Shown here: piece after piece, positions 20,221 to 29,736 of the stretch
Layout of the letters: each line of letters begins with the position of its first letter
How positions within the stretch are numbered: position 1 is the first letter of the stretch
Assembly (NCBI RefSeq): GCF_000422785.1
Contig: NZ_AUGS01000014.1
Span: 1-64,000 of the forward strand
Direction of reading: 5' to 3'
Source of the DNA: Pseudovibrio exalbescens DSM 16456
Lineage (GTDB): Bacteria; Pseudomonadota; Alphaproteobacteria; Rhizobiales; Stappiaceae
Length of the DNA: 64,000 bases
Notes under the pieces: generated by a model
Database searches by the model: none
Told to the model about the DNA's origin: nothing
The model's input: only the letters and a program-made list of their open reading frames with translations
Program-made: the position numbers and the translations under genes

Positions 20221-21837
20221 ATGATGTTCAGTTTATTGTCTGCGCTTGGCGGCGTTGGACTTTTCCTGATGGGAATGCATCTGCTCACCAGTGGAACCAA
20301 AGCGCTGGCTGGGTCCAGCCTGCGTTCCGCCTTGGGCCGGTTTACCGCCACCCCGTTGTCTGGCGCGGCGACAGGTGCGGTGACCACTGCGATCATCCAG
20401 TCCTCCAGTGCGACCACTGTTGCGGCGGTCGGGTTTGTGGCATCTGGTCTTCTGACCTTTCCGCAGGCGCTCGGCATCATTTTCGGCGCCAATATCGGCA
20501 CCACGATCACAGGTTGGTTTGTCGCCATTTTGGGGTTCAAACTGGATCTGGGCGAAATGGTGTTGCCATTGGTGTTTGTTGGCGCGCTGTTGACCTTGAT
20601 GGGACGTGGCCGGGTAGCGATGACGGGGCAGGCACTGGCCGGCTTCAGCTTGCTTTTTATCGGGATCGATCACCTAAAGGACGGACTGGATGCCTTTCAG
20701 GGAACGGTGACGCCAACAGACTTCCCCTCTGATGACATCTTGGGACGGTTGCAACTGGTGGGCTTGGGTGTGCTCATTACCCTCGTCACGCAATCGTCCA
20801 GCGCGGGGGTGGCAACGGCCCTTGCGGCGTTGGGAGCCGGTGCTATCAATTACCCGCAGGCCGCAGCGCTCGTGATCGGCATGGATGTGGGTACGACCTT
20901 TACCGCCGCACTGGCAACTCTGGGCGGGGGCACAATGGCCCGGCGTACCGGATTCGCTCATGTCATATATAATGTGTTGACTGGCACCATGGCGTTTTTC
21001 ATCGTTGTGCCCTTCAGTGTAATGGTGGAGCCCTTGGTGGCGGGCGGCAACGCGCAAATCGCCCTGGTCGCGTTTCACAGTTCCTTCAACCTTCTCGGAG
21101 TGCTGTTGATTTTGCCGTTCGCGCAGCCCTTTGCCCGGCTTGTTGAATGGTTGGTACCCGAAAGGGGAGCCAGTTTGACGCGTTCTCTCGATCCGATGGT
21201 GCTGAGTGATCCCAAGACGGCGGTTGGATTGGCATCCGCAGCAGTCGAACGGGTAAATGCCGCAGTGATTGCGCACCTGAGCGAGACGCTGGGAGAAGAG
21301 ACGGAGGACGAAGAGCCCCATGATCGCTCAAGTCTCGAAACTGCCCTGTCAGAAACGCGGGATTATCTGAACCGCATCGACGTGCCTAAGGATCAGCCGG
21401 ACTTAAAGCAGGCAACAGGATCGTTGTTCCATGTTCTCGACCATCTGACCCGATTGCTCTATCGCTGTGATCAGGAGAAGCGCATCGACGCACTTTCAAA
21501 CGATGCGCGATTGAGCCGATTACGCACTGTGCTCTTGAGCGCCGCTTTGCATTTCAACTCGGGTGAAGATCCACAGCGTTGCGAAGACCAGTTGGATCGG
21601 GTCCGTCAATTGATGCGCACGCAGCGCAAAAGCCACCGTGACCGTATCATTTCGGCGGCGATTGCCGATGAAATCGACGATGAAGAGGCGGCCCTTCGAT
21701 TGGATGGGCTGCGGTGGCTGCACCGCGTCGCCTATCATATGTGGCGTATCAAGGTGCACCTCAACAGCTTCCAGCAGAAGCCTGTGGCTCCGGTGACCCA
21801 AACACAGGAAGCGCGGCTGGAAGTTGGTGATGATTAG
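20221..21837 (+). CDS. Na/Pi cotransporter family protein
   Basis: A 538-residue membrane protein of the sodium-phosphate symporter (PNaS/NptA-like) family. Two inverted Na_Pi repeats carry the diagnostic QSSSATT (near residue 60) and QSSSAG (near residue 187) motifs. A cytoplasmic helical tail after residue 345 resembles PhoU-like domains. It should import phosphate with sodium at the inner membrane. The start is the first of two ATGs at 20221. Its last 4 bases overlap the convergent metR stop. No pho regulatory gene is adjacent. Confidence 0.9.
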   Translation: MMFSLLSALGGVGLFLMGMHLLTSGTKALAGSSLRSALGRFTATPLSGAATGAVTTAIIQSSSATTVAAVGFVASGLLTFPQALGIIFGANIGTTITGWFVAILGFKLDLGEMVLPLVFVGALLTLMGRGRVAMTGQALAGFSLLFIGIDHLKDGLDAFQGTVTPTDFPSDDILGRLQLVGLGVLITLVTQSSSAGVATALAALGAGAINYPQAAALVIGMDVGTTFTAALATLGGGTMARRTGFAHVIYNVLTGTMAFFIVVPFSVMVEPLVAGGNAQIALVAFHSSFNLLGVLLILPFAQPFARLVEWLVPERGASLTRSLDPMVLSDPKTAVGLASAAVERVNAAVIAHLSETLGEETEDEEPHDRSSLETALSETRDYLNRIDVPKDQPDLKQATGSLFHVLDHLTRLLYRCDQEKRIDALSNDARLSRLRTVLLSAALHFNSGEDPQRCEDQLDRVRQLMRTQRKSHRDRIISAAIADEIDDEEAALRLDGLRWLHRVAYHMWRIKVHLNSFQQKPVAPVTQTQEARLEVGDD

Positions 21838-22760
21838 AAAACCTGACCGGCAGGGTCCGTGTTGGCCGGCACCGTGAAGGGCTGCGCTGCCGCAATAGCC
21901 AGGAAACCTTCAATAAAGTCTGTCGGGCGGTCTTCCTCGCGCACGCCGATATAAATGCTCTTTTCGATGCCAGGCTCACCTATCTTGAGACTGTGCAAGC
22001 CTTTTGCATCTGCCATTTCGTGCAGGAGCCAATTTGGGATCGCACTGACACCACGTCCGGCGCGCACAAGCCGCAGCATCATTTCGGAGGTTTCGGTTGT
22101 TCGATGGCGTCGTGGCAGGCAGCCGGCTGGCCCCAGAAACTGTGTGAAGATGTCCAGCCGCTCTCGTTCAACGGGATAGGTGATCAGCGTTTCACCTGTA
22201 AGGTCTTGCGGAGCGAGGATCGTTTTCTGTTCCAACTCGTGGCCGGGCGGCACGACCAGCACCAACTCATAATCAAACACTGCTTCATAGGTCAGCTTGG
22301 GCCGGGCAACCGGATCCGGCGTGATCAGCATGTCGATCTCATGCCCAAGCAAGGCCGCCAAGCCGCCGAAGCTGAACGCTGTTGTCACATCCAGATCCAC
22401 GTCTGGCCACTGCCGCAAGAAGGGATCCACCACCTGCATGAGCCACTGCTGGCAGGGGTGGCATTCCATGCCCACCCGCAGAGCACCGCGCCGACCTCCG
22501 GAGAAGTCTTCGATTACCCGTTCGGCGTGATCAAGCTGCGGCAAGATGCGTTCCGCGAGCGTGAGCAGATAGCTTCCGGCCTGCGTCAGCCGAATGCCAC
22601 GCCCTTCCTTTTCCCAGAGCCTCACACCATGCCGCGATTCAAAACGGCGCACGGCATGGCTGACTGCGGATTGGGTCAGGCAAAGGTTTTCCGCAGCGGG
22701 GGTAACGCCGCCGCCCCGGTAAACTTCACGTAGGATCAAGAGGATTTGGGTGTCGATCAT
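21834..22760 (-). CDS. metR: LysR-family regulator MetR
   Basis: A 308-residue LysR-type regulator with an N-terminal HTH (residues 18-37, GVTPAAENLCLTQSAVSHAV). The inducer domain contains FGGLAALLGHEIDMLITPDPV, as in MetR, which senses homocysteine and activates metE. It is divergent from metE across a 96-bp gap, the classical metR-metE layout. That layout supports the name more strongly than the sequence alone. An imperfect palindrome lies in the gap. Confidence 0.9.
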   Translation of the reverse strand: MIDTQILLILREVYRGGGVTPAAENLCLTQSAVSHAVRRFESRHGVRLWEKEGRGIRLTQAGSYLLTLAERILPQLDHAERVIEDFSGGRRGALRVGMECHPCQQWLMQVVDPFLRQWPDVDLDVTTAFSFGGLAALLGHEIDMLITPDPVARPKLTYEAVFDYELVLVVPPGHELEQKTILAPQDLTGETLITYPVERERLDIFTQFLGPAGCLPRRHRTTETSEMMLRLVRAGRGVSAIPNWLLHEMADAKGLHSLKIGEPGIEKSIYIGVREEDRPTDFIEGFLAIAAAQPFTVPANTDPAGQVF

Positions 22761-22779
22761 GACGTATGACTAGCATTCA

Positions 22780-22800
22780 TGGTTCTTTGAAAAAAGACCA
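22780..22800. promoter_or_regulatory. Imperfect palindrome between metR and metE
   Basis: TGGTTCTTT (22780-22788) and AAAAGACCA (22792-22800) pair at 7 of 9 positions and sit in the 96-bp divergent promoter region. It may be the MetR site, but it is not the TGAA-N5-TTCA form known from enterobacteria, so this is a guess from position. Confidence 0.35.
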
Positions 22801-22856
22801 TTTTTTATCATGTTAGTTTTCGCCTAGGAGAGTCGTCCAGTGACAAGGAGACCTAT

Positions 22857-25136
22857 ATGACACAAGCTGTGAACCTGGGCTTTCCCCGTATCGGGGCCCG
22901 ACGAGACCTCAAGAAGGCTGTAGAAGGTTATTGGAAAGGCACATTGGATGCAGGCCAACTGCTTCAGACGGCCGCCAACTTGAGAGCTGACCATTGGCGT
23001 CTTCAGGCCGACGCCGGGTTGGACTGCGTGCCTACTGGCGATTTCAGTTTCTATGATCAGGTGCTGGATACCACCGTGATGCTGGGTGCCGTGCCGGAGC
23101 GGTTTGAGGCCAACGAAGAAATCGTGTCACTGGATACCTATTTTGCCATGGCGCGGGGCACCAAGGATGCGCCTGCCATGGAGATGACCAAGTGGTTCGA
23201 CACCAACTACCACTACATCGTGCCGGAGTTCACGCGGAACCAGGAGTTCCATCTTGCAAGCAACAAGCCGCTGGATGAGTTCCGCGAAGCCAAGGCGCAG
23301 GGCCATACGGCTCGCCCGGTCCTGCTCGGTCCTGTGACCTGGCTGTCCCTTGGGAAGACCAAGGAGGCGGGGTTTGATCCGCTGGACCATCTGGATGCCA
23401 TCCTGCCCATTTATGCGCAGGTGCTCAAGGCACTGGCGAGTGCAGGGGCAGAGTGGGTTCAGATTGACGAGCCCATTTTGGCGCTGGATTTGAGCTCGGC
23501 ACAAAAAGACGCCTTGCAGCGTGCGTATGCCCGCTTGTCGCAAGCTGAGGTCAATCTCATGCTCACGCCTTATTTCGATCGGCTGGGCGACAATCTGGAC
23601 TTGGCGTTGTCCTTGCCTGTGGCGGGGCTGCATCTGGATCTGGTTCGTGGACCGTCCGATCTGGACGCTGTTGTCGCGGCCGCGCCGAACAAGGTGATCT
23701 CGCTTGGTGTGATCAATGGGCGCAATGTATGGCGCGCTGATCTGTCATCCGTGCTGGACTGGATCGAAGGGCCCGTGACCAAACTTGGCCGGGATCGCGT
23801 GGTGATCGCGCCGTCCTGTTCGCTGTTGCACACGCCTATTGATCTTGTCTATGAAACCAAACTTGATGATGAGCTGAAGTCCTGGTTGGCGTTCGCCAAG
23901 CAGAAGATCGAGGAAGTTGCGGTGCTTTCCACGGCCCTGACAAAGGGACGGGACGCGGTTTCAGAAGCGTTGGCAGCATCCGATGCGGCCTGCAAAGCGC
24001 GAAAGGCTTCTCCGCGCATTCATAATGCGGCGGTTCACGAGCGTTTGACCAACGTCACTGCAAAGGACGAGGCTCGAGCAACGCCCTTCAAAGATCGCCG
24101 CAAGCTGCAACAGAAGAAGTTGAAATTGCCGGTGTTGCCGACCACGACAATCGGGTCGTTTCCGCAAACCGCCGACGTACGCAAGGCGCGCGCTTCTTTC
24201 CGCCGGGGAGACATCTCCGAGGCTGATTACAATCAGTTCCTGCGAGATCAGACCCGGGATGCGATCCGGTTTCAGGAGGAGATCGGGGTTGATGTTCTGG
24301 TACACGGCGAGTTTGAACGCAACGACATGGTGGAGTATTTCGGCGAGCAGCTTGATGGCTTTGCCTTTACCCGCAATGGGTGGGTGCAGTCCTACGGGTC
24401 GCGGTGTGTCAAGCCACCGTTGATTTATGGTGATGTTTCTCGTCCCGAACCCATGACGGTTGCCTGGTCCCAATACGCGCAATCTCTGACGGAGCGCCCG
24501 GTGAAGGGCATGTTGACGGGACCGGTTACCATCTTGCAGTGGTCCTTCGTTCGAGATGATCAGCCACGCCGGGATACCTGCCGACAGATTGCACTTGCAA
24601 TCCGCGACGAGGTCGTGGATCTGGAAGCCGCCGGTATTGGCGTTATTCAAATTGACGAACCGGCGCTGCGTGAGGGCCTTCCTCTGCGCACCAGCGACCA
24701 TGCCGCTTATCTGGATTGGGCCGTTACGGCGTTCCGTCTGTCCGCCTCGGGAATTGCGGATGAAACGCAGATCCATACACACATGTGCTATTCCGAGTTC
24801 AACGACATCATGCCGTCCATTGCGGCGATGGATGCAGATGTGATTTCCATCGAGACATCGCGCTCTGACATGGAACTGCTCTCTGTTTTCGCGGATTTCG
24901 AGTATCCAAACGAAATCGGACCGGGCATTTGGGACATTCACTCTCCCCGCGTGCCGGGTCAACCTGAGATGGAAGCCTTGCTGCGGAAGGCCGTGGATGC
25001 GGTTGGTCCGGAGAAGCTCTGGGTCAATCCGGACTGTGGTTTGAAAACGCGGGGCTGGGAAGAAGTACGGGCGTCGCTCACCCACCTTGTGAACGCGGCA
25101 CGAACGTTGCGCGCTGACATCAAGGTTGATGCATAG
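22857..25136 (+). CDS. metE: Cobalamin-independent methionine synthase
   Basis: A 759-residue enzyme that moves the methyl group of 5-methyltetrahydropteroyltriglutamate to homocysteine, forming methionine without vitamin B12. Two barrel halves are visible. The N-terminal half starts NLGFPRIGARRDLKKAVEGYW. The C-terminal half starts at about residue 430 (LPTTTIGSFPQT) and carries the zinc ligands in HMCYSEFND and NPDCGLKTRGW, with GEFERNDMVEYFGE between. Full length and intact. A ribosome-binding site AAGGAGA precedes the ATG. MetR-dependent activation is likely from context. Confidence 0.97.
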   Translation: MTQAVNLGFPRIGARRDLKKAVEGYWKGTLDAGQLLQTAANLRADHWRLQADAGLDCVPTGDFSFYDQVLDTTVMLGAVPERFEANEEIVSLDTYFAMARGTKDAPAMEMTKWFDTNYHYIVPEFTRNQEFHLASNKPLDEFREAKAQGHTARPVLLGPVTWLSLGKTKEAGFDPLDHLDAILPIYAQVLKALASAGAEWVQIDEPILALDLSSAQKDALQRAYARLSQAEVNLMLTPYFDRLGDNLDLALSLPVAGLHLDLVRGPSDLDAVVAAAPNKVISLGVINGRNVWRADLSSVLDWIEGPVTKLGRDRVVIAPSCSLLHTPIDLVYETKLDDELKSWLAFAKQKIEEVAVLSTALTKGRDAVSEALAASDAACKARKASPRIHNAAVHERLTNVTAKDEARATPFKDRRKLQQKKLKLPVLPTTTIGSFPQTADVRKARASFRRGDISEADYNQFLRDQTRDAIRFQEEIGVDVLVHGEFERNDMVEYFGEQLDGFAFTRNGWVQSYGSRCVKPPLIYGDVSRPEPMTVAWSQYAQSLTERPVKGMLTGPVTILQWSFVRDDQPRRDTCRQIALAIRDEVVDLEAAGIGVIQIDEPALREGLPLRTSDHAAYLDWAVTAFRLSASGIADETQIHTHMCYSEFNDIMPSIAAMDADVISIETSRSDMELLSVFADFEYPNEIGPGIWDIHSPRVPGQPEMEALLRKAVDAVGPEKLWVNPDCGLKTRGWEEVRASLTHLVNAARTLRADIKVDA

Positions 25137-25175
25137 CGCCTGCAAATTCCACGGTGATTAACATCGCGAGATGAG

Positions 25176-25208
25176 AAAGGCCCGACACCGAGACAGTGTC
25201 GGGCCTTT
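25176..25208. terminator. Bidirectional terminator between metE and the HlyD gene
   Basis: Perfect 13-bp arms AAAGGCCCGACAC (25176-25188) and GTGTCGGGCCTTT (25196-25208) with a 7-base loop. The A- and T-ended arms allow termination in both directions between convergent genes. Confidence 0.85.
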
Positions 25209-25225
25209 CCGTTTCGTTGCTGACC

Positions 25226-26455
25226 TTACTCTCCGATGTGGCGCGGCGTGACCCGAAGGCCATCCTCAATACCCGAGGCCGGATATTGGATGATGGTGGT
25301 GCCTTCTTCGAGCCCTTTGAGGATTTCCGCATTTATTCCGTTGTTTCGTCCCACCTCAACGGGCGTTAGCCGCGCACGACCGTCTGTCACGGTAAACACC
25401 GCCCAGTCGGAGCCTTCGCGAAACAGAGCGTTTGAGGGAATTTTCAGGGCATTCTCATTTTCCCATGTGATTATCTGTGCCTCGACGCGGTAGCCATGAC
25501 CCAGGCTTTCCCGTGTGGCGGGTGGATCGGTGAAATGGACGACGGCATTGACTCTCTGCTCTTCAACTCCCAACGCGGAAAACTTGGTAAAGCCCCACGG
25601 ATCAACCCGGTCCACGACCCCGTTGAGGGACCGTACGCCGCCCCAAGCTTCAATGATGACCGGGTCACCCTTTGAAACCTGAACGGCATCGGTTGACAGG
25701 AGTTCCACCACGACTTCGAGGTCGCTCTCCACGTCGCCGATTTCCATGATGGGCGTGCCGACGGGCAAAGTGGTTTCGCTTTTCTGCATTACCTGCAAGA
25801 TGCGCCCTGTTGCTGGTGCATATAGCGGAATACCTTCCGAGGCATCGATTTTTGCTGCGTAGGCGGGGTCATTGAAATTGATCAGGCGTGCGCGGGCGTT
25901 GGCAAGTTCTGCTTCGCGCATGGATATGGCTGCTTCCGCCCGATCTCTGGTGGCGTGGGCAAGCCGGGCTTCCCTGAGGGTGCGCTCGTAGGCAACGCGG
26001 CTAACGGTTTCGCTATCACTCAGTTTTTTGAAACGCTCCAGATCGCTCTCGCGCAACTCCAGATCAGCGATGGCCTTGTTCAGATCAGCGCGTGCGACGC
26101 GCAATGCAGCTTCTGCGGCGGTGACTGCCGCTCGGGCTTGCTCTCGGGTGCGCACATCCAGCGCGGAAGGGTTGGTGGGAAGCATTTGCGCCACTACGGT
26201 CTCACCGCGCACCACCGGATCACCGGGCAACACCCCGACACGCAGTAACCGGCCTGCAACCGGTGTTGAGACCACATAGGCATCATGGACGCGGGTTCTG
26301 CCCTCCTCAATAACAGCGACCCGCATCGGACCGCGTTCCGCCGTTCCCATGTCGACCGGGGTTGGCTGCGGCCAAAATGAATAGGTGAGTGCTGCGCCCA
26401 ACACCACCAGCGCGCCCGTTGTCAAAATGAGCCGCGACCGTTTCTTTTTCGCCAC
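25226..26455 (-). CDS. HlyD-family periplasmic adaptor
   Basis: A 409-residue membrane-fusion protein. It has one N-terminal membrane anchor (residues 7-27) and a biotinyl-lipoyl half-motif near RVHDAYVVSTPVAGRLLRVGVLPGDPV. A long coiled-coil hairpin rich in Ala, Arg and Glu spans about residues 80-185. The second lipoyl half follows (IPLYAPATGRILQV), then beta-barrel domains. It links an inner-membrane transporter to the outer envelope. It is downstream of the FtsX-like permease and ABC ATPase genes with 4 bp between it and the permease gene. This makes it part of an ABC exporter operon. No outer-membrane channel gene is present in the operon. Confidence 0.88.
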   Translation of the reverse strand: MAKKKRSRLILTTGALVVLGAALTYSFWPQPTPVDMGTAERGPMRVAVIEEGRTRVHDAYVVSTPVAGRLLRVGVLPGDPVVRGETVVAQMLPTNPSALDVRTREQARAAVTAAEAALRVARADLNKAIADLELRESDLERFKKLSDSETVSRVAYERTLREARLAHATRDRAEAAISMREAELANARARLINFNDPAYAAKIDASEGIPLYAPATGRILQVMQKSETTLPVGTPIMEIGDVESDLEVVVELLSTDAVQVSKGDPVIIEAWGGVRSLNGVVDRVDPWGFTKFSALGVEEQRVNAVVHFTDPPATRESLGHGYRVEAQIITWENENALKIPSNALFREGSDWAVFTVTDGRARLTPVEVGRNNGINAEILKGLEEGTTIIQYPASGIEDGLRVTPRHIGE

Positions 26456-26459
26456 GCCT

Positions 26460-28823
26460 TTACTCCCTTGTCTTCAGGGCAGTGATGATTTCTGCCCGAT
26501 CCACGTCGCGTTTCACCAGCCAGCCCGATAGAAAGGCCGCGCTCAATACGGCCAGTGCTGCGCCACCATAACTCCCCGGCGCAAACACAACGGGTATTTG
26601 ATAGATATCGGTGCTGAACCCTGCCGCAACACCATAGGTTAGATAATAGCCCAGCACCGAGCCCAGTGGCAGGGCCAGCAAAGTGACCACTGCAAGTTCG
26701 CCCAGCAAAACAAAGCTGGCTTCGCTCCGGGTGAATCCGATGACACGCAGGCTGGCGAGATCCCGGCCGCGTTCCGCCTGAGCAATGCGGGCCGCATTGT
26801 AAACAATGCCAAAGGTAATGACGCCGGCAATGGCTGCCATGATAAAGCGCATGGAGCCGGCTCCCGTATTCATCATGCGCACAAAAGCAGCGCGAGCATC
26901 CTGTTTGAGACTGACACCTGCCACGGAGGGCATGTCCTTGAGTGCTCGATAAATCGGGCCGCTGTGCGCTGCATCGATGCGCAAGTACGCCCCGGACACA
27001 CGCCTCGGTTCGCGCATCGCCCGGTTCAGAGCGGAAATCTCCATGTAGGCTGGGGCGCCCAGCAGGCTCTCCGTGACGCCCACAACTGGCAGGGATAGGG
27101 TAGGGCGACGTCCCTCGTGAACATCGACCTGTATGGTATCGCCAACTTGAGCCTTCAGTTCGGTTGCCAGAGACTGGGACAGAACAATACCATCCCGCGG
27201 CATGGTGATGGCTTCCTCACTCTTGTCGACAGCACGGTTGAGGCGCGGCGCCGGGACCAGACCGTTCACACCGCCGCGATAGCTTTCCACGCCATGTCGC
27301 AGTGTTGCAGATACACTCCGAGTGGGTTCGACCTCAATGACATGAGGCATGCGTTGCAGGTCATAGATCACTCTATCTGAGAGCGGGTCGGTAAAGGTCA
27401 CGGTAACGTCGCTGCGATCGATCACGTTGAAGGTGAGGTTCAGCGTCTTTTCGAAACTGGCGAACAGGGAGATCATGGCGACCGCCAGAGCCATGCCGCA
27501 GGCAATGCCGACAATGGATCCCAGCATGCGGCCCGGCTGTCGGGTGAGGCGGCGCAAAACCATCCGGCTTGGTTGGTCAAGCATACGGCTGAGGGAGGCC
27601 CCAATGCGACCAGTACGGCTATAGTCCGCAGGGGCTGGCGGGCGCATGGCTACGGCCGGTGTGAGAGTGAAGATGCCGCGCAACACGATGAAGCCTCCAG
27701 CAGAGGCTGCCAGAATGCTGGAGACGACGCCAATCAGAAACGAAGCGGGTTCGACGCGAAAGACGAGAATGGGGAACTTGTAGAACTCCAGATAGATGTT
27801 GACCATGCCGCGTCCCGCCATGGTTCCCAACACGCAGCCCATGGCGGCCCCGCCCGCCGAAATGATGAGGATCAGCTTGAAGTAATGCAGGGCTACTTCA
27901 AAGCTGGAATAGCCAAAGGCTTTGAGCAGGCCAATTTGCTCGCGCTCTGCTTGGACCATGCGCGAGATGACGATGTAGAGCAGGAAGGCGGCCACGGCCA
28001 TGAACAGGGGCGGGACGGTCGCGCTTGTAGAGCGCATGCCGTTGATCTCTTCCATCACGAACCGGTTGGAGGTGTGATCCGACACGTGATAGGCGCCGCG
28101 GCTACCATAGGGCTCTAAAATGCGGTCGACCGCGTTGAGGACTGCCGTCTCATTGGCGGATCGCGAGAGCATCAACAATCCTTCGTTGAAAGCGCCCTTC
28201 ATGTCATAGGCCGCCGCAAGGGCCGTCTCGTTCATCCAAAGAGCCCCGAAGCGGCTGTCGTCGGAGATCAGTTCGCCTGGTGCGACGGTGTAGAGGAATT
28301 CTGGCGAGTGAACGAGGCCAACAATGTGAAAGGTTCGCCGGGCGCCATTCATTGTGGCGGACAGGGTGTCGCCCGGTTCCAGCTCATGGGCCTTGGCGAA
28401 GCTGTTGAGCAGGAGAATTTCATCGGCCCGATTGCGAGCCAGCCAACGCCCGGCCGTCAGGTCCGGCAGGTTCAACCGCGGAGGGCCGGTATCAGGCAGG
28501 GAGAGTGCTTGCGCCCGAATGGGCAAGTCCAGCCCCTTGATATCGACCAACGCAGAGCCGTTGACACGCCCTTCAACGGCGGACACGCCCGGAACTGCTC
28601 GAAGATCACGCAGGCTGTGCAATGGAGCGCGGACAACGGGGGCGAACACATCGGCCAACCGATTGCGCTCGTAGTAGGCCTGCCGGGTCTGATCAAGCGA
28701 GGTGACAATGCCAGACATCATCACCAGCAACATGACGCCGGTGGCGATGACAGCGCTGATTGCGAAGGCTTGGCCTTTCATGCGCCACAGGTCTCGTCCC
28801 AGCTTTTTGTTCAGCGGCGTCAT
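26460..28823 (-). CDS. ABC transporter permease with two FtsX domains
   Basis: A 787-residue inner-membrane permease. It has an N-terminal helix (GQAFAISAVIATGVMLLVMM), a periplasmic domain, an FtsX block of three helices near residues 250-385, a second helix and periplasmic domain, and a final FtsX block ending with GSYGGAALAVLSAAFLSGWLVKR. This is the DevC/MacB-related long form that works with an HlyD-type adaptor and a LolD-like ATPase to expel substrates or move lipids. The substrate is unknown. The start at 28823 gives the usual N-terminus; an upstream in-frame ATG at 28940 would overlap the ATPase gene by 113 bp. Confidence 0.88.
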   Translation of the reverse strand: MTPLNKKLGRDLWRMKGQAFAISAVIATGVMLLVMMSGIVTSLDQTRQAYYERNRLADVFAPVVRAPLHSLRDLRAVPGVSAVEGRVNGSALVDIKGLDLPIRAQALSLPDTGPPRLNLPDLTAGRWLARNRADEILLLNSFAKAHELEPGDTLSATMNGARRTFHIVGLVHSPEFLYTVAPGELISDDSRFGALWMNETALAAAYDMKGAFNEGLLMLSRSANETAVLNAVDRILEPYGSRGAYHVSDHTSNRFVMEEINGMRSTSATVPPLFMAVAAFLLYIVISRMVQAEREQIGLLKAFGYSSFEVALHYFKLILIISAGGAAMGCVLGTMAGRGMVNIYLEFYKFPILVFRVEPASFLIGVVSSILAASAGGFIVLRGIFTLTPAVAMRPPAPADYSRTGRIGASLSRMLDQPSRMVLRRLTRQPGRMLGSIVGIACGMALAVAMISLFASFEKTLNLTFNVIDRSDVTVTFTDPLSDRVIYDLQRMPHVIEVEPTRSVSATLRHGVESYRGGVNGLVPAPRLNRAVDKSEEAITMPRDGIVLSQSLATELKAQVGDTIQVDVHEGRRPTLSLPVVGVTESLLGAPAYMEISALNRAMREPRRVSGAYLRIDAAHSGPIYRALKDMPSVAGVSLKQDARAAFVRMMNTGAGSMRFIMAAIAGVITFGIVYNAARIAQAERGRDLASLRVIGFTRSEASFVLLGELAVVTLLALPLGSVLGYYLTYGVAAGFSTDIYQIPVVFAPGSYGGAALAVLSAAFLSGWLVKRDVDRAEIITALKTRE

Positions 28824-28827
28824 CGCA

Positions 28828-29547
28828 TTACCACTCAATCTCTGCGGGGGTGAGCTTGTGGGTGTTCTCAACCACCTCACGAATGGCACCGTCGGCAAAA
28901 TGGATGACCCGGTCCGCCATGGCGGCGGTATTGGCTGCATGGGTGACGATCATCACTGTTGCACCAAGCTTCTCGTTCACGTCCTTCAACACACCAAGAA
29001 CGGTGCGCCCGGTGGTGCTGTCCAGCGCACCGGTCGGTTCGTCGCAGAACAGAACCCGTGGGTTTTTCGCGATGGCTCTGGCAATGGCGACGCGCTGCTG
29101 CTCACCACCGGAAAGCTGCGCGGGAAAGTGGTCCACACGCTCCCTCAAACCCACGAGTGCGAGCGCCTCCTCCGGTTCCATGGGCGCTTCGGCAATTTCC
29201 GTCACCAACTCCACATTCTCATAGGCGGTCAGACTGGGCATCAGGTTGTAGAACTGGAATACGAAACCGACATGCTCACGCCGGTACCGTGTGAGCTCGG
29301 CATTACTCATTTCGGTGAGGTTGTCCGCTTCAAAGAACGCTGACCCACTCGTAGCGCGGTCAAGGCCGCCAATAATGTTCAAGAGGGTGGATTTGCCGCT
29401 TCCAGATGCGCCAAGCAACACGACAATCTCGCCGCTGGGGATTTCCAGATCAACCCCGCGCAGCGCGTGGACGGCAGCCTCTCCCTCACCATAGACCTTG
29501 GTGAGGCCTTTTGTGCGAAACGCGAGGGGGCGGGTGCGGTCAGGCAT
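28828..29547 (-). CDS. ABC transporter ATP-binding protein (MacB/LolD type)
   Basis: A 239-residue ATPase of the DevA/LolD/MacB group. Visible motifs are Walker [11 protein letters not shown]-loop [18 protein letters not shown], signature LSGGEQQR, Walker [13 protein letters not shown] and the switch histidine in IVTHA. It is the first gene of a three-gene exporter operon with the FtsX permease and HlyD adaptor. Only 4 bases separate its stop codon from the permease start. The start at 29547 gives the usual length. Confidence 0.92.
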   Translation of the reverse strand: MPDRTRPLAFRTKGLTKVYGEGEAAVHALRGVDLEIPSGEIVVLLGASGSGKSTLLNIIGGLDRATSGSAFFEADNLTEMSNAELTRYRREHVGFVFQFYNLMPSLTAYENVELVTEIAEAPMEPEEALALVGLRERVDHFPAQLSGGEQQRVAIARAIAKNPRVLFCDEPTGALDSTTGRTVLGVLKDVNEKLGATVMIVTHAANTAAMADRVIHFADGAIREVVENTHKLTPAEIEW

Positions 29548-29736
29548 GGGGCGGATCCACGGTGGTTGGTGGCGATGTGATCTAGATAAAACCACAGGCT
29601 GTGGAACAGGTGAAGGTCACGTTGGGCTGTTTTCGCGGATAATGGCAGATTTTGGCCGGGAACGCGGACTTTATTCAGCTGCCGGTGCGATCCATAACGA
29701 GATCAGCGATGGCGCTGCCGGCGAACGTCGGTGCGG

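Noticed and set aside
22761-22856. Riboswitch (SAM type) before metE
   Set aside because: The 96-bp gap is short and shows only an imperfect palindrome; the divergent metR gene explains regulation better.
23961-25145. Open frame of 394 codons on the minus strand, opposite metE
   Set aside because: Shadow of the metE reading frame; no recognisable protein features.
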